Below are positions 6,535 through 14,824 of a stretch of 64,000 nucleotides of DNA, piece by piece. The stretch's first letter is position 1. Each line of letters begins with the position of its first letter. Source of the DNA: Microbacterium sp. AZCO (lineage in GTDB: Bacteria > Actinomycetota > Actinomycetes > Actinomycetales > Microbacteriaceae); NCBI RefSeq assembly GCF_039614715.1, contig NZ_CP154857.1, positions 2,666,001-2,730,000 of the forward strand. Reading direction: 5' to 3'. Below the pieces are notes generated by a model, which was given only the letters and a program-made list of their open reading frames with translations, ran no database searches and was not told the origin of the DNA. The position numbers and the translations under genes were made by a program.

Positions 6535-7281
6535 ATGAGGATCGCCGTCGCCGGAGGCACCGGCCGGGCCGGTGCGCAGGCCGTCGCCGTCGCGGGCGCG
6601 CGCGGACACGATGTCGTCGTGCTCGCCCGCTCGACCGGGGTGGATCTCGTGCGCGGCACAGGAGTCGCCGAGGCCCTCGTGGGCGTGGATGCCGTGATCG
6701 ACGCGTCGGGTGTTCCGGCGAAGGTCGATCCCACGGGCTTCCACAGGGCGGTGACGAGCTCGCTCATGACCGCTGGCGCGGCCGCCGGGGTGCGGCACGT
6801 CGTGGTGCTCTCGATCGTCGGCTGCGATCGCGCCGCGTCGTACGCCCTGTACGGCGGGAAGCTCGCGCAGGAGCACGCGACCGCGGACGGCGGCATCCCG
6901 TTCACGATCGCCCGGACGACGCAGTTCCACGAATTCGCCCGGCAGGTGTGGGAGTCCGGCGGCCTCGGCCTGCTGCACGCGGCTCCGCGGGCCCGCACGC
7001 AGCCGGTCGCGGTGAGCGAGGTCGGAGCGCGGCTCGTCGATTTCGCCGAGTCGGAGCCCGTGAACGGTAGGGCGCGTGACTTCGGCGGCCCGCGGGAGGA
7101 GTCACTCGTGGAGATGGTGCGCGGCTACCGGGAGGCGGCGGGGCTCCGCGGCACGATCGTCCCGGTCAGCCTGCCGGGCGAGCTCGGCCGCGCGCAGCGC
7201 GACGGCTCGCTGCTGCCGGGCCCCGACGCGGACCTCGGCACGCAGACGTTCGCCGAGTGGCTCGCGGCGCTCCGCGCCTGA
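6535..7281 (+). CDS. NAD(P)-binding oxidoreductase, NmrA/YbjT-like atypical SDR
   Basis: 248 residues. An N-terminal Rossmann fold with GGTGRAG (GxxGxxG, residues about 7-13) is followed by HDVVVLARS and AVIDASGV. The Tyr-x-x-x-Lys catalytic pair of classical SDRs is represented only by YALYGGK. It belongs to the atypical NmrA-like group, which reduces quinone-like substrates or senses NAD(P)H. The C-terminal 100 residues form the substrate lid (SEVGARLVDFAE, REESLVEMVRGYREAAG). The ATG is preceded by GAGAGGG. It converges on the aldo/keto reductase gene with a shared terminator between. Confidence 0.8.
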   Translation: MRIAVAGGTGRAGAQAVAVAGARGHDVVVLARSTGVDLVRGTGVAEALVGVDAVIDASGVPAKVDPTGFHRAVTSSLMTAGAAAGVRHVVVLSIVGCDRAASYALYGGKLAQEHATADGGIPFTIARTTQFHEFARQVWESGGLGLLHAAPRARTQPVAVSEVGARLVDFAESEPVNGRARDFGGPREESLVEMVRGYREAAGLRGTIVPVSLPGELGRAQRDGSLLPGPDADLGTQTFAEWLAALRA

Positions 7282-7316
7282 CCCGCGCGAGATCGCCAAT
7301 CACGACCTCGCGCGGG
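7282..7316. terminator. Bidirectional terminator-like hairpin between convergent genes
   Basis: CCCGCGCGAG (7282-7291) pairs with CTCGCGCGGG (7307-7316) around a 15-nt loop. It lies between the converging oxidoreductase and aldo/keto reductase genes. There is no U-tract, as is usual in high-GC actinobacteria. Confidence 0.5.
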
Positions 7317-7329
7317 GCGGCGGCGTGCG

Positions 7330-8175
7330 CTACATCTCCTCGTGGTGGTTCGGGTCGCCGTCCCAGAGGCGTCCGCGCTCGAGACCCGAGATCGCGGCGA
7401 CCTCGTCGTCGGACAGCTCGAACCCGAAGACGTCGGCGTTCTCGACCTGGCGTGCGGGGTCGGCCGACTTCGGGATCGGCGTCGAGCCGAGCTGCACGTG
7501 CCAGCGCAGCACGGCCTGGGTCGGCGTCACGTCGTGGGCACGGGCGATGTCACCGACGACACCCTCCGAGAGCAGCTCGCTGCGGCGCGCGAGGGGGCTC
7601 CAGCTCTCGGTGCGGATGCCGTGCTCGCGGTGGAACGCGCGCAGTGCGCCCTGCGGGAAGTACGGGTGCAGCTCGACCTGGTTGACGGCGGGTGTGACGC
7701 CCGTCTCGTCGATGAGCTCGGTGAGCATCGCCTCGGTGAAGTTCGAGACGCCGATCGAGCGCACGAGTCCCCCCTCGCGCAGCGCGATCATCGCCTGCCA
7801 CGTCTCGAGGTACTTGCCGACGCTCGGGTTGGGCCAGTGGATGAGGTAGAGGTCGATGCGATCCAGACCCAGAGCGGCGAGGGATGCCTCGGCGCTCGCC
7901 ATCGCCCGGTCGTAGCCGTGGTCGCGCCCGGGGATCTTCGTCGTGACGATGAGCTCGTCACGGCCGACGCCCAGCTCGTCGCCCGCTCGGCGCACCGCGG
8001 CGCCCACCTCGGACTCGTTCTGGTAGTTCACGGCGGAGTCGAGCAGGCGGTAGCCCGACGAGATGCCGGCGACGATCGAGGCGATCCCGTCGTCGCCGCG
8101 CAGGTTGTAGGTGCCGAGACCGAGCTCGGGGAAGTCCGTGCCGTCGTTGAGGGTCACAGTGGGGATCGTGGGCAT
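7330..8175 (-). CDS. Aldo/keto reductase
   Basis: 281 residues, a complete (alpha/beta)8 AKR. The tetrad is visible: Asp in RLLDSAVNY, Tyr in NYQNE, Lys in VTTKIPG and His in LIHWPNP. The NADPH site is seen as GVSNF and IPKSADPARQVENADVFGFELSD near the C-terminus. It should reduce aldehydes or ketones (or 2,5-diketo-gluconate-like sugars) with NADPH in the cytoplasm. ATG 8175 gives the standard family N-terminus. It is 149 nt downstream of the HAD phosphatase gene on the same strand. No substrate can be set from context. Confidence 0.9.
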   Translation of the reverse strand: MPTIPTVTLNDGTDFPELGLGTYNLRGDDGIASIVAGISSGYRLLDSAVNYQNESEVGAAVRRAGDELGVGRDELIVTTKIPGRDHGYDRAMASAEASLAALGLDRIDLYLIHWPNPSVGKYLETWQAMIALREGGLVRSIGVSNFTEAMLTELIDETGVTPAVNQVELHPYFPQGALRAFHREHGIRTESWSPLARRSELLSEGVVGDIARAHDVTPTQAVLRWHVQLGSTPIPKSADPARQVENADVFGFELSDDEVAAISGLERGRLWDGDPNHHEEM

Positions 8176-8324
8176 GCTCCCATCCTGCCCCCGCCCGGGC
8201 GGCACGGCGATGCCTCGCGCAGGAGAAATCCGCTGGGTCGGACGATCCGGGCTCGGATCATCCTGCAGGGTGGAGATCTCCTGCGAAGCGGAGGGCCGCC
8301 CCGACCATCACGCCTCGGCGAGAC

Positions 8325-9152
8325 TCACCCGGCGGCGAGGTCCTCGCCGTCGAGCAGGCGGCGGATCGTGGTGAGCACACCCTGCTCGACGTTCGACGGC
8401 GCGCGGTGCGCGGCCCGCTCGAGCACCTCGGGGTGCGCGTTCGCCATCGCGAACGAGTACGCGGCCGCATCGAGCAGCTCGAGGTCGTTGAGGTAGTCGC
8501 CGAAGGCGGCGGTCTGCGCCCGCGTGATGCCGAGCGCGGTCTGCAGCCGCTCGAGCGCGATGCCCTTGTTGACTCCCGGGTTCATGAGGTCGATCCAGTG
8601 ATGGCCGGAGACGACGACCTGGTGCGTCTCGCGCAGGTCCGCGAACTCCGGCTCCGACCGCTCCGCATCGCGGAAGTCGTAGACGGCGAGCTTCAGCACC
8701 TGATCGTCGACCTCGAGCAGATCGTCGACGATCTCGATCTTCGCGTAGTACCGGTCGCTCTCCGCGCGGAAGGCGGCATCCACTCGCTCGATGTAGGCGG
8801 AGCGCTTGCCGCACACGACGAGTCCGAGGTCGAAGCCCCGCTCGGCGAGTGCCCGCACGCGGCGCACGACGCCCGCCGCGAACTCCGGGTCGAGCGCATC
8901 GGAGCTGATCTCGTCGTCACCGCGCACGACGTAGGCGCCGTTCTCGGCGATGTACACGACATCGTCGCGGGCGTGGTCGAACGAGCGGCGGAGCGTCGCG
9001 AGCTGGCGTCCGCTTGCCGGCGCGAAGAGGATGCCCCGCTCATCGAGCTCGTCGAGCAGGGGCCACAGCTCGTCGGGGATGTGGCCCTCGCCATCGAGCA
9101 GCGTGCCGTCCATGTCGACGGCGATCAGGCGGATGTCATGCTGTGCGGTCAC
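8325..9152 (-). CDS. HAD family hydrolase, Cof-type sugar/nucleotide phosphatase
   Basis: 275 residues. Motif I is VDMDGTLLD (nucleophile and acid/base Asp pair), motif II ASGRQ, motif III Lys in NKGIALERL, and motif IV GDYLNDLELL; a Cof-type C2B cap lies between. Such enzymes dephosphorylate sugar phosphates, nucleotides or cofactors with Mg2+. The GTG at 9152 is preceded by AGGACG; the frame runs further upstream into low-complexity DNA with no ribosome site. A Tyr-rich cap segment (YYAKIEIVDDLLEVDDQVLK) is typical of the family. Substrate unknown. Confidence 0.9.
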   Translation of the reverse strand: MTAQHDIRLIAVDMDGTLLDGEGHIPDELWPLLDELDERGILFAPASGRQLATLRRSFDHARDDVVYIAENGAYVVRGDDEISSDALDPEFAAGVVRRVRALAERGFDLGLVVCGKRSAYIERVDAAFRAESDRYYAKIEIVDDLLEVDDQVLKLAVYDFRDAERSEPEFADLRETHQVVVSGHHWIDLMNPGVNKGIALERLQTALGITRAQTAAFGDYLNDLELLDAAAYSFAMANAHPEVLERAAHRAPSNVEQGVLTTIRRLLDGEDLAAG

Positions 9153-9179
9153 CGTCCTACGGTACGTGCCGCACATGAC

Positions 9180-9276
9180 GCCCCGATGACCGCGCGACCG
9201 CGCGACGGGGCGACCGGTCGACCGGGCGACCCGGCGACCCGGCGACCCGGGCGAGGCCGGGCGAGGCCGCGCGAGG
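9180..9276. repeat. Low-complexity (CGACCSG)n / (GCGAGGCCG)n spacer
   Basis: Short units GGGCGAC/CCGGCGAC, then three GCGAGGC words, repeat between the HAD gene start and the end of cofC. No terminator or operator can be separated from this pattern. Confidence 0.5.
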
Positions 9277-9951
9277 CTAGGCGACGGGCCGCACCCGATG
9301 ATCCACCCGCCACAGGGCAGCGGTGCGCGGTCCGAGCCCGAGCGCGGCGGCGGTCTCGAGCTGATCCGCCGTGTCGACGTCGTGGCGCAGGGTCGAGGCA
9401 TCCGTCACGGGGAGCGGCACCGCGCCGAGCGCGCGGTGCCGGGCGAACGAGCCGTCGCCGAACGCCGACGTCCACGCGACCCCCGGCGCCGCCGTGAGCA
9501 GCGTCGTCCCGGTGCCGTCGGCATCGGCGACGGCCGCGCGCGCCACCGTCGCGGCGGCGCGCAGCGCGGCGGCGAGGTCGGGGGGTCGCAGGGCGGGAAG
9601 GTCTCCGAGCAGAGCGGCGCGCGGCGTGCGTTCGTCGGCCACCGCGATGCCCGCCGCGATCGCGGCGTCGAGGCCACCGGGCGACGGCTCCGGCACGAGC
9701 CGCAGACCGGGGATGCCGACGGCGCCCAGCACGAGCCCGCCGTCGTCGCCGACCACGATGACGCGGTCGACGACCTCGCAGGCCGCGACGGCCTCGATCG
9801 TGTCGAGGGCGATGGCCCGCGCGAGGGTCACCCGATCGACCCCGGGCACGACGAGCCGGGACTTGCCCCGGGCGGCAGGCTTGACGGGGATCACGACCGC
9901 CCAGCGCGCAGCCGCGCCGCCGTCGCGGCCTTCCGCGGAGGCATCCGTCAC
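9277..9951 (-). CDS. cofC: 2-phospho-L-lactate (or PEP/3-PG) guanylyltransferase, F420 biosynthesis
   Basis: 224 residues, normal for CofC/FbiD. It shows WAVVIPVKPAARGKSRLV (the nucleotide-binding IPVK...GKSRL motif), then VIVVGDDGG, LLGDLPALRPPDL and the C-terminal FGDGSFARHRALG. It couples GTP with a three-carbon phosphoacid (2-phospholactate, PEP or 3-phosphoglycerate) to give the donor used by FbiA/CofD. Start GTG 9951 overlaps the upstream F420-dependent dehydrogenase stop as GTGA, so it is translationally coupled and last in the fbiC-monooxygenase-fgd-cofC run. Which acid it uses cannot be read from sequence. Confidence 0.9.
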   Translation of the reverse strand: MTDASAEGRDGGAAARWAVVIPVKPAARGKSRLVVPGVDRVTLARAIALDTIEAVAACEVVDRVIVVGDDGGLVLGAVGIPGLRLVPEPSPGGLDAAIAAGIAVADERTPRAALLGDLPALRPPDLAAALRAAATVARAAVADADGTGTTLLTAAPGVAWTSAFGDGSFARHRALGAVPLPVTDASTLRHDVDTADQLETAAALGLGPRTAALWRVDHRVRPVA

Positions 9952-10958
9952 GAGAATCGCTCTCGCAGACGGGGAAGGATCTCCGCGCCGTAGCGCCGCA
10001 GGAAGTCCTCCTGATCGGCGCCCGGGTCGTGGAACACGAGGTGGCGGAATCCGAGCCCGATGTACCAGGCGATCCGCTCGATGTGCTCCTCGGGGTCGTC
10101 CGACACGATGAACCGCGACGCGGCGCGCTCGATCGGCAGCTCCTCGCCGAGGCGCTGCATCTCCAGCGGGTCGTCGACGCCCATCTTCTCCTCGGGGCTC
10201 AGCGCGAGGGGCGCCCAGAACCGGGTCTTCTCCATCGCCACGTCGCGGTCGGGGTGGTACGAGACCTTGATCTCGATGAGTGTGTCGATCGCGTCGTCGG
10301 GGCGCCCGGCCTTCTCGAGACCCTCGTGCAGCGCGGGCAGCAGGGTGTCGGTGTAGAGCTCGCGCTTCTTGCCGCTCGTCGTGATGAACCCGTCGGCGAT
10401 GCGTCCGGCCAGACGTGTGGCCGCGGGTCCCGCGGCGCCGATGTAGATCGGCACGGGGTCGTCCATCTTGTCGTAGATGGTGATGTTGCGGGTTGTGTAG
10501 AACTCGCCGTCGAAGGTGACGCGGTCCTCCGACCAGAGGCGTCGGATGAGACCGATCGCCTCCTTCAGCCGGCGGAACCGCTCGGGCGGCTCGGGCCACG
10601 GGATGCCGAGGTTCGCCTCGTTGAGCGCCTCTCCCGTGCCAACGCCGAGGATCACGCGCCTCGGGTACATGACCCCGAGCGTCGCGAAGTCCTGCGCGAC
10701 GACGGTCGGGTTGTACCGGAACGTGGGCGTCAGCACCGACGTGCCGATGAGCACGCGCGAGGTCCTGCCGCCGAGCGCGCCGAGCCAGGGGATGGATGCC
10801 GGGGCATGCCCGCCCTCGTGCAGCCACGGCTGCAGATGGTCGGACACGAAGACCGAGTCGAACCCGACCTCCTCCGCGAGCACCGCGTAGTCGAGCAGCT
10901 CGGCGGGCCCGAACTGCTCCGCGGATGCCTTGTACCCGAACCTGATCGGTACCGTCAT
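9948..10958 (-). CDS. fgd: F420-dependent glucose-6-phosphate dehydrogenase
   Basis: 336 residues, exactly the usual length of FGD. Key residues are in place: SDHLQPW (the Asp, His and Trp that line the F420 and sugar sites), GTSVLTP, VGTGEALNE (catalytic Glu) and the cofactor-binding IYIGAAGPAATRLAGRIADGF. It oxidises glucose-6-phosphate to phosphogluconolactone and makes F420H2, the cell's main F420 reductant. Start ATG 10958 overlaps the monooxygenase stop as ATGA. It sits between the monooxygenase and cofC, tying F420 reduction to its synthesis in one operon. Other F420-dependent LLM family members are possible but the length and motifs favour FGD. Confidence 0.9.
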   Translation of the reverse strand: MTVPIRFGYKASAEQFGPAELLDYAVLAEEVGFDSVFVSDHLQPWLHEGGHAPASIPWLGALGGRTSRVLIGTSVLTPTFRYNPTVVAQDFATLGVMYPRRVILGVGTGEALNEANLGIPWPEPPERFRRLKEAIGLIRRLWSEDRVTFDGEFYTTRNITIYDKMDDPVPIYIGAAGPAATRLAGRIADGFITTSGKKRELYTDTLLPALHEGLEKAGRPDDAIDTLIEIKVSYHPDRDVAMEKTRFWAPLALSPEEKMGVDDPLEMQRLGEELPIERAASRFIVSDDPEEHIERIAWYIGLGFRHLVFHDPGADQEDFLRRYGAEILPRLRERFS

Positions 10959-12490
10959 CGTGATCCTTCCTCCGCCCGCAGCGCGGGCATCCGGGCGTCG
11001 TGGAACTCCGAGCCGTCGGCGGCGGCTGTCACGCCGCGATAGTCGCCGACCGTGCCCGGCCACACCAGCGTCAGACGACGCGAGCGCTCGTCGACATACC
11101 AGCTGCGGCATCCACCCGTCAGCCACGGCGTGCCGGCCGCGCGTTCGTCGACCATGCTCGTGTACGCGCGCTCGGCGTCGGGGCGGGGGCGCAGCACTCC
11201 GCCGCGCGCGCGTCGTGCGAGGGTGGCGGCGGCGTACTCCGCCTGCGCCTCGAGCATGAGCACCGACGACGTATGGCCGAGCGACGCGTTGGGCCCGTTC
11301 AGCACGAACAGGTTCGGGAAGCCCGCGACGACCGTCGAGGCGAACGACGTCATCCCGCTCCCCCAGTGCTCTTCGAGCGTCACGCCGCCCTCGCCGCGCA
11401 CGATCTTCGCGTACGGCTGGCGGGTCGTCTGGAATCCGGTCGCGAGCACGACCGCGTCGACGCCGGCATAGCGGATGCCGGATGCCGCGACCAGCTCGTC
11501 GCCCGCGACGGCGGCGAGCGCACTGGGTTCGAGGGCCACTCGCCCCGAGGCGAGGGCAGGGTAGAACTCGTCGGAGAGGAGGACCCGCTTGCAGCCGAAG
11601 GCATAGTCGGGTGTGAGGAGCGCCCGCAGACGCTCGTCCTCGACCTGTGCCGCGAGATGAGCTCGCGCGGCGGCTTCGGCGGCCGCGGCATCCACTCCCC
11701 CGGAGCGGGAGGAGAACCGCGCCTCCCCCTCGGCGTCCAGGCGGGCGCGGAGGGCGGCGAGTTCGTCGGGATGCTGTGCGAACCGCGCCCGCTCCGCGTC
11801 GGTGAACGCGCGTCCGCCCCGCGGGACGATCCATGCGGCGCTGCGCTGGAACAGGGTCACGCTCGCGGCGCGGCGGGCGAGCTGCGGCGTGACCTGCACG
11901 GCGCTCGCGCCGGAGCCGACCACGGCGATGCGGCGCCCCTCGAGGTCGGCGCTGTGGTCCCAGCGGGCGGTATGGAAGATCGGACCCGGGAAGCTCTCGA
12001 GCCCCGCGATCGCGGGGATGCGCGGCTCGCTGAGCCGCCCGCACGCGAGGACGAGCACCTCGGCGTCGACGCTTCTCGGCTCCGCGCCGCCGAAGCTCAG
12101 GCGCCAGGTCGCGGCGGTTCCCCTGAGCGACGTCGAAGCAGTTCCGCTGAGCGACGTCGAAGCATCGTCGACCCACTCCGCGTCGAGGAGCGGAGCGTCG
12201 AACGCGATGTCGAGGCGTTCGCGGGCGGCCACGCGCTCGAGATACGCCTGGATCTCCGCGCCCGGGGCGAACTCGGCAGACCACGACGGTTCGGGATGCC
12301 GCGCGAAGCCGTACAGGTGGGAGGGCACGTCGCAGGCGACGCCGGGGTAGGTGTTGTCGCGCCACGTGCCGCCGACCCGGTCGGCCCGCTCGAACACGGC
12401 GACCTCGTGGCCGGCGTCCCGGAGGGTCATGGCCGCCGCGAGCCCCGCGAATCCGGCGCCGATGACGGCGATCTCGACGTGGCGCGTCAC
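10955..12490 (-). CDS. Type I Baeyer-Villiger / flavin-containing monooxygenase
   Basis: 511 residues with two Rossmann sites: GAGFAG (about residues 11-16, FAD) and GSGASA (NADPH). The type I BVMO fingerprint FxGxxxHxxxW(P/D) is present as FPGPIFHTARWD at about residues 167-178. It should insert oxygen next to a carbonyl using NADPH and O2. Start GTG 12490 overlaps fbiC's stop as GTGA, and the stop overlaps fgd as ATGA. Oddity: an in-frame 24-bp tandem duplication at 12117-12164 encodes two copies of an STSL(S/R)GTA octapeptide between the first Rossmann fold and the fingerprint. This looks like a repeat element absorbed into a surface loop. The link to F420 genes is by position only; the enzyme itself should be FAD/NADPH dependent. 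Confidence 0.85.
   Translation of the reverse strand: MTRHVEIAVIGAGFAGLAAAMTLRDAGHEVAVFERADRVGGTWRDNTYPGVACDVPSHLYGFARHPEPSWSAEFAPGAEIQAYLERVAARERLDIAFDAPLLDAEWVDDASTSLSGTASTSLRGTAATWRLSFGGAEPRSVDAEVLVLACGRLSEPRIPAIAGLESFPGPIFHTARWDHSADLEGRRIAVVGSGASAVQVTPQLARRAASVTLFQRSAAWIVPRGGRAFTDAERARFAQHPDELAALRARLDAEGEARFSSRSGGVDAAAAEAAARAHLAAQVEDERLRALLTPDYAFGCKRVLLSDEFYPALASGRVALEPSALAAVAGDELVAASGIRYAGVDAVVLATGFQTTRQPYAKIVRGEGGVTLEEHWGSGMTSFASTVVAGFPNLFVLNGPNASLGHTSSVLMLEAQAEYAAATLARRARGGVLRPRPDAERAYTSMVDERAAGTPWLTGGCRSWYVDERSRRLTLVWPGTVGDYRGVTAAADGSEFHDARMPALRAEEGSR
12117..12164. repeat. In-frame 24-bp tandem repeat (dispersed-repeat family) inside monooxygenase gene
   Basis: GTTCC(C/G)CTGAGCGACGTCGAAGCA occurs twice back to back (12117-12140, 12141-12164). 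The CTGAGC-N3-GTCGAAG core resembles the other dispersed repeats at 20959, 24609 and 38387. Confidence 0.7.
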
Positions 12491-14811
12491 GGCGACACCT
12501 GGCGGTAGTCCGTTGTGCGCTCGCGGAACGGGCGGAACAGCCTCGCGACCCGCGCCGACGCGTCGGCGAGCGGGAACTCGAGGCCGTGCTCGACGCCCGA
12601 CTCCGGCAGCACGCGCCCGTCGAGGAGCGTTCCGCCGAGGTCGTCGCCGCCCGCTTTCAGGAGCTCGATCGCGAGGTCGCGGCCGTGGCGGGTCCAGGGG
12701 ATCTGCACATGGCGGATGCTGCCGGCCAGGAGCAGCCGCGAGACGGCGACCATCGCGCGGTGCTCGTCGGCCGGCGAACGGTCGGCGACGAGCGGCACAC
12801 CCCAGCCCGGGAGCGGGATCGGCACGAACTCGGTGAAACCGCCTCCTGAGCCCGCCGACCCGGCTGCCTGGATCGTGCGCAGGGTGCGCAGGTGCGCGAT
12901 GCGCTCGGCGGCCGTCTCGACGTGCCCGTAGAACAGCACCGACGTCGAGTGCAGGCCCGCCCCATGCGCGGCTGTGATGATCTCGATCCAGCGGTCGATC
13001 TCGAGGTCGGCCGGAGCGACCTCGGCGCGCACGCGCTCGCTGAGCACCTTGACACCGGTGCCGGGCACGGACGTCACACCCGCGGCCGTCATGGCGGCGA
13101 ACGTCTCGGGGAGGGTGAGGCCGGCGCGGCCGGCGAGGTCGGCGACGTCCTGCGGGCGGTAGGCGTGCAGGTGCAGGCCGGGCGCCGCGTCGGCGAGGGC
13201 CCGCGCGAGGTCGAGGTATCCCTGCGGGTCCTCCGTCACGGGCAGCAGGCCCTGCACGCACACCTCGGTCGCACCGAGGTCGACGGCGTCGCGGGCGACG
13301 GCCGCGGCATCCTGGATTCCGAACTCGGGAGGCGCGCCCGGATCCGCGCGGAAGTGGCTCGACGTCAGGTTGCGGTTGACGACCATGCTCACGGCCTCGC
13401 CCACCGTGAATCGGCGCACCTCGTCGGCGGTGCCGACGAGCGCCTCGAGGTCGGCGCCGGTGGCGGTGAGCAGAGCAACCCAGTCGGCGTCGTCGAGAGC
13501 CTCGGGGTCCGCCGCGGCCCGCTCGACGAGGGCGGAAATCGTCGCACCGCTTCGTCGGAGAATGTGCGCTTCGTCGGACGCGCCACGGCGTGTCGCTCCG
13601 ACGTTGCCGCGATTCTCCGACGCTGCGGCGGCGTCCGGCACCGCCGCCAGCCCCGACTCCGGGTTGGCGAGCCGCGCCACCGCCTCGTGCAGACCCGCGT
13701 CGATCCACCGGTCGGCATCCCGGATGTACTCGGGGTGCGCCGTCAGCCTCTCGCGCAGCTCGAACCCCGACGCCGCGGTGAGGGCCGCGAGGTCGTCGAG
13801 GTGCGGCCACGGCCGCTCCGGGTTGACGTGGTCGGCGGTCAGGGGCGAGACGCCGCCCCAGTCGTCGACGCCCGCGCGCACGAGCAGATCGAGCTCGGCG
13901 GGGTCGCTGAGGTTCGGCGGCGCCTGGATGCGGGCGTTCGGCCCGAGGACGATCCGGGCCACGGCGACCGTCGCGAGATACTCGCGGAGCTCGGCATCCG
14001 GAGTCCCCCGCATCGCCGTCCCCGGCTTCGCGCGGAAGTTCTGCACGATGACCTCCTGCACGTGCCCGTGGCGCTCGCTCAGCTCGCGCAGCGCGACGAG
14101 CGACTCGGCCCGGTCGCGGACGCTCTCGCCGATGCCCACCAGGATGCCGGTCGTGAACGGGATGCCGGCCGCGCCGGCGTCGTCGATCACCCGCAGGCGC
14201 ACCGCGGGGTCCTTGTCGGGCGAGCCGTAGTGCGCTCCGCCGGGCTCGTCGAAGATCGCACGCGAGGTCGTCTCGAGCATCATCCCCATCGACGGCGCCG
14301 TCGGTCGCAGATCGCGCAGCTCGGCGGCGCTCATGACGCCCGGGTTCAGGTGCGCGAGCAGGCCCGTCTCGGTGGTGATGAGCCGCGCGGCGTGCGCGAC
14401 GTAGTCGAGCGTCGAGGCGAAGCCGTGCCCGTCGAGCCACGCCCGCGCCTCGGGCCAGCGGTCCTCGGGCCGGTCGCCGAGCGTCAGCAGCGCTTCCTTG
14501 CAGCCGAGCTCCGCGCCCGCCCGCACGACGCGGAGGATCTGCTCGTCCGACATGAACAGCGGTGCCCGCTTGAGCTTCAGCTGCCCGGGAGTGTCGACGA
14601 AGACGCAGTAGTGGCAGCGATCCCGGCACAGCGTCGTGAGCGGCACGAACACCTTGCGCGAGTACGTGATGACCCCCGGCCGGCCGGCGGCGGCGAGGCC
14701 GTCGTCGCGGAGGGCCGACGCGCGGGCGAAGAGCTCGTCCAGGTCGGCGGCGAGCAGCTGTTCGGCCTCATCGACGGAGACGACAGACGGCACGGAAGTC
14801 AGCGGGTGCAT
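12487..14811 (-). CDS. fbiC: FO synthase FbiC (CofG-CofH fusion) with degenerate CofH half
   Basis: 774 residues. The CofG half is complete: a radical-SAM CxxxCxxC at Cys62, Cys66 and Cys69 (TLCRDRCHYC), then GDRPEDRWPEAR, GMMLETTS and NFRAKPGTAM. The CofH half begins about residue 465 and keeps the fold motifs VVNRN (477-481), GATEVCVQG, PGTGVKVL, STSVLFYGHVE, TEFVPIPLPG and NDLGGTLLDG. However, the CxxxCxxC that should follow VVNRN is absent: LTSSHFRADPGAPPEFGIQD stands in its place. Normal FbiC joins tyrosine to the ribityl-uracil (CofH) and closes the ring (CofG) to make FO. The interdomain linker holds a 70-bp palindromic element. ATG 14811 lies 13 nt after the aminotransferase stop. Confidence 0.9.
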   Translation of the reverse strand: MHPLTSVPSVVSVDEAEQLLAADLDELFARASALRDDGLAAAGRPGVITYSRKVFVPLTTLCRDRCHYCVFVDTPGQLKLKRAPLFMSDEQILRVVRAGAELGCKEALLTLGDRPEDRWPEARAWLDGHGFASTLDYVAHAARLITTETGLLAHLNPGVMSAAELRDLRPTAPSMGMMLETTSRAIFDEPGGAHYGSPDKDPAVRLRVIDDAGAAGIPFTTGILVGIGESVRDRAESLVALRELSERHGHVQEVIVQNFRAKPGTAMRGTPDAELREYLATVAVARIVLGPNARIQAPPNLSDPAELDLLVRAGVDDWGGVSPLTADHVNPERPWPHLDDLAALTAASGFELRERLTAHPEYIRDADRWIDAGLHEAVARLANPESGLAAVPDAAAASENRGNVGATRRGASDEAHILRRSGATISALVERAAADPEALDDADWVALLTATGADLEALVGTADEVRRFTVGEAVSMVVNRNLTSSHFRADPGAPPEFGIQDAAAVARDAVDLGATEVCVQGLLPVTEDPQGYLDLARALADAAPGLHLHAYRPQDVADLAGRAGLTLPETFAAMTAAGVTSVPGTGVKVLSERVRAEVAPADLEIDRWIEIITAAHGAGLHSTSVLFYGHVETAAERIAHLRTLRTIQAAGSAGSGGGFTEFVPIPLPGWGVPLVADRSPADEHRAMVAVSRLLLAGSIRHVQIPWTRHGRDLAIELLKAGGDDLGGTLLDGRVLPESGVEHGLEFPLADASARVARLFRPFRERTTDYRQVSP
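13553..13622. repeat. Nested palindromic element translated in the FbiC linker
   Basis: Outer arms CGTCGGAGAAT (13553-13563) and ATTCTCCGACG (13612-13622) are perfect 11-bp inverted repeats. Inner arms CGTCGGA (13572-13578) and TCCGACG (13597-13603) repeat the same word. A related element with the same nested layout lies at 27514-27643. Confidence 0.65.
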
Positions 14812-14824
14812 CGGGATGCCGCGC

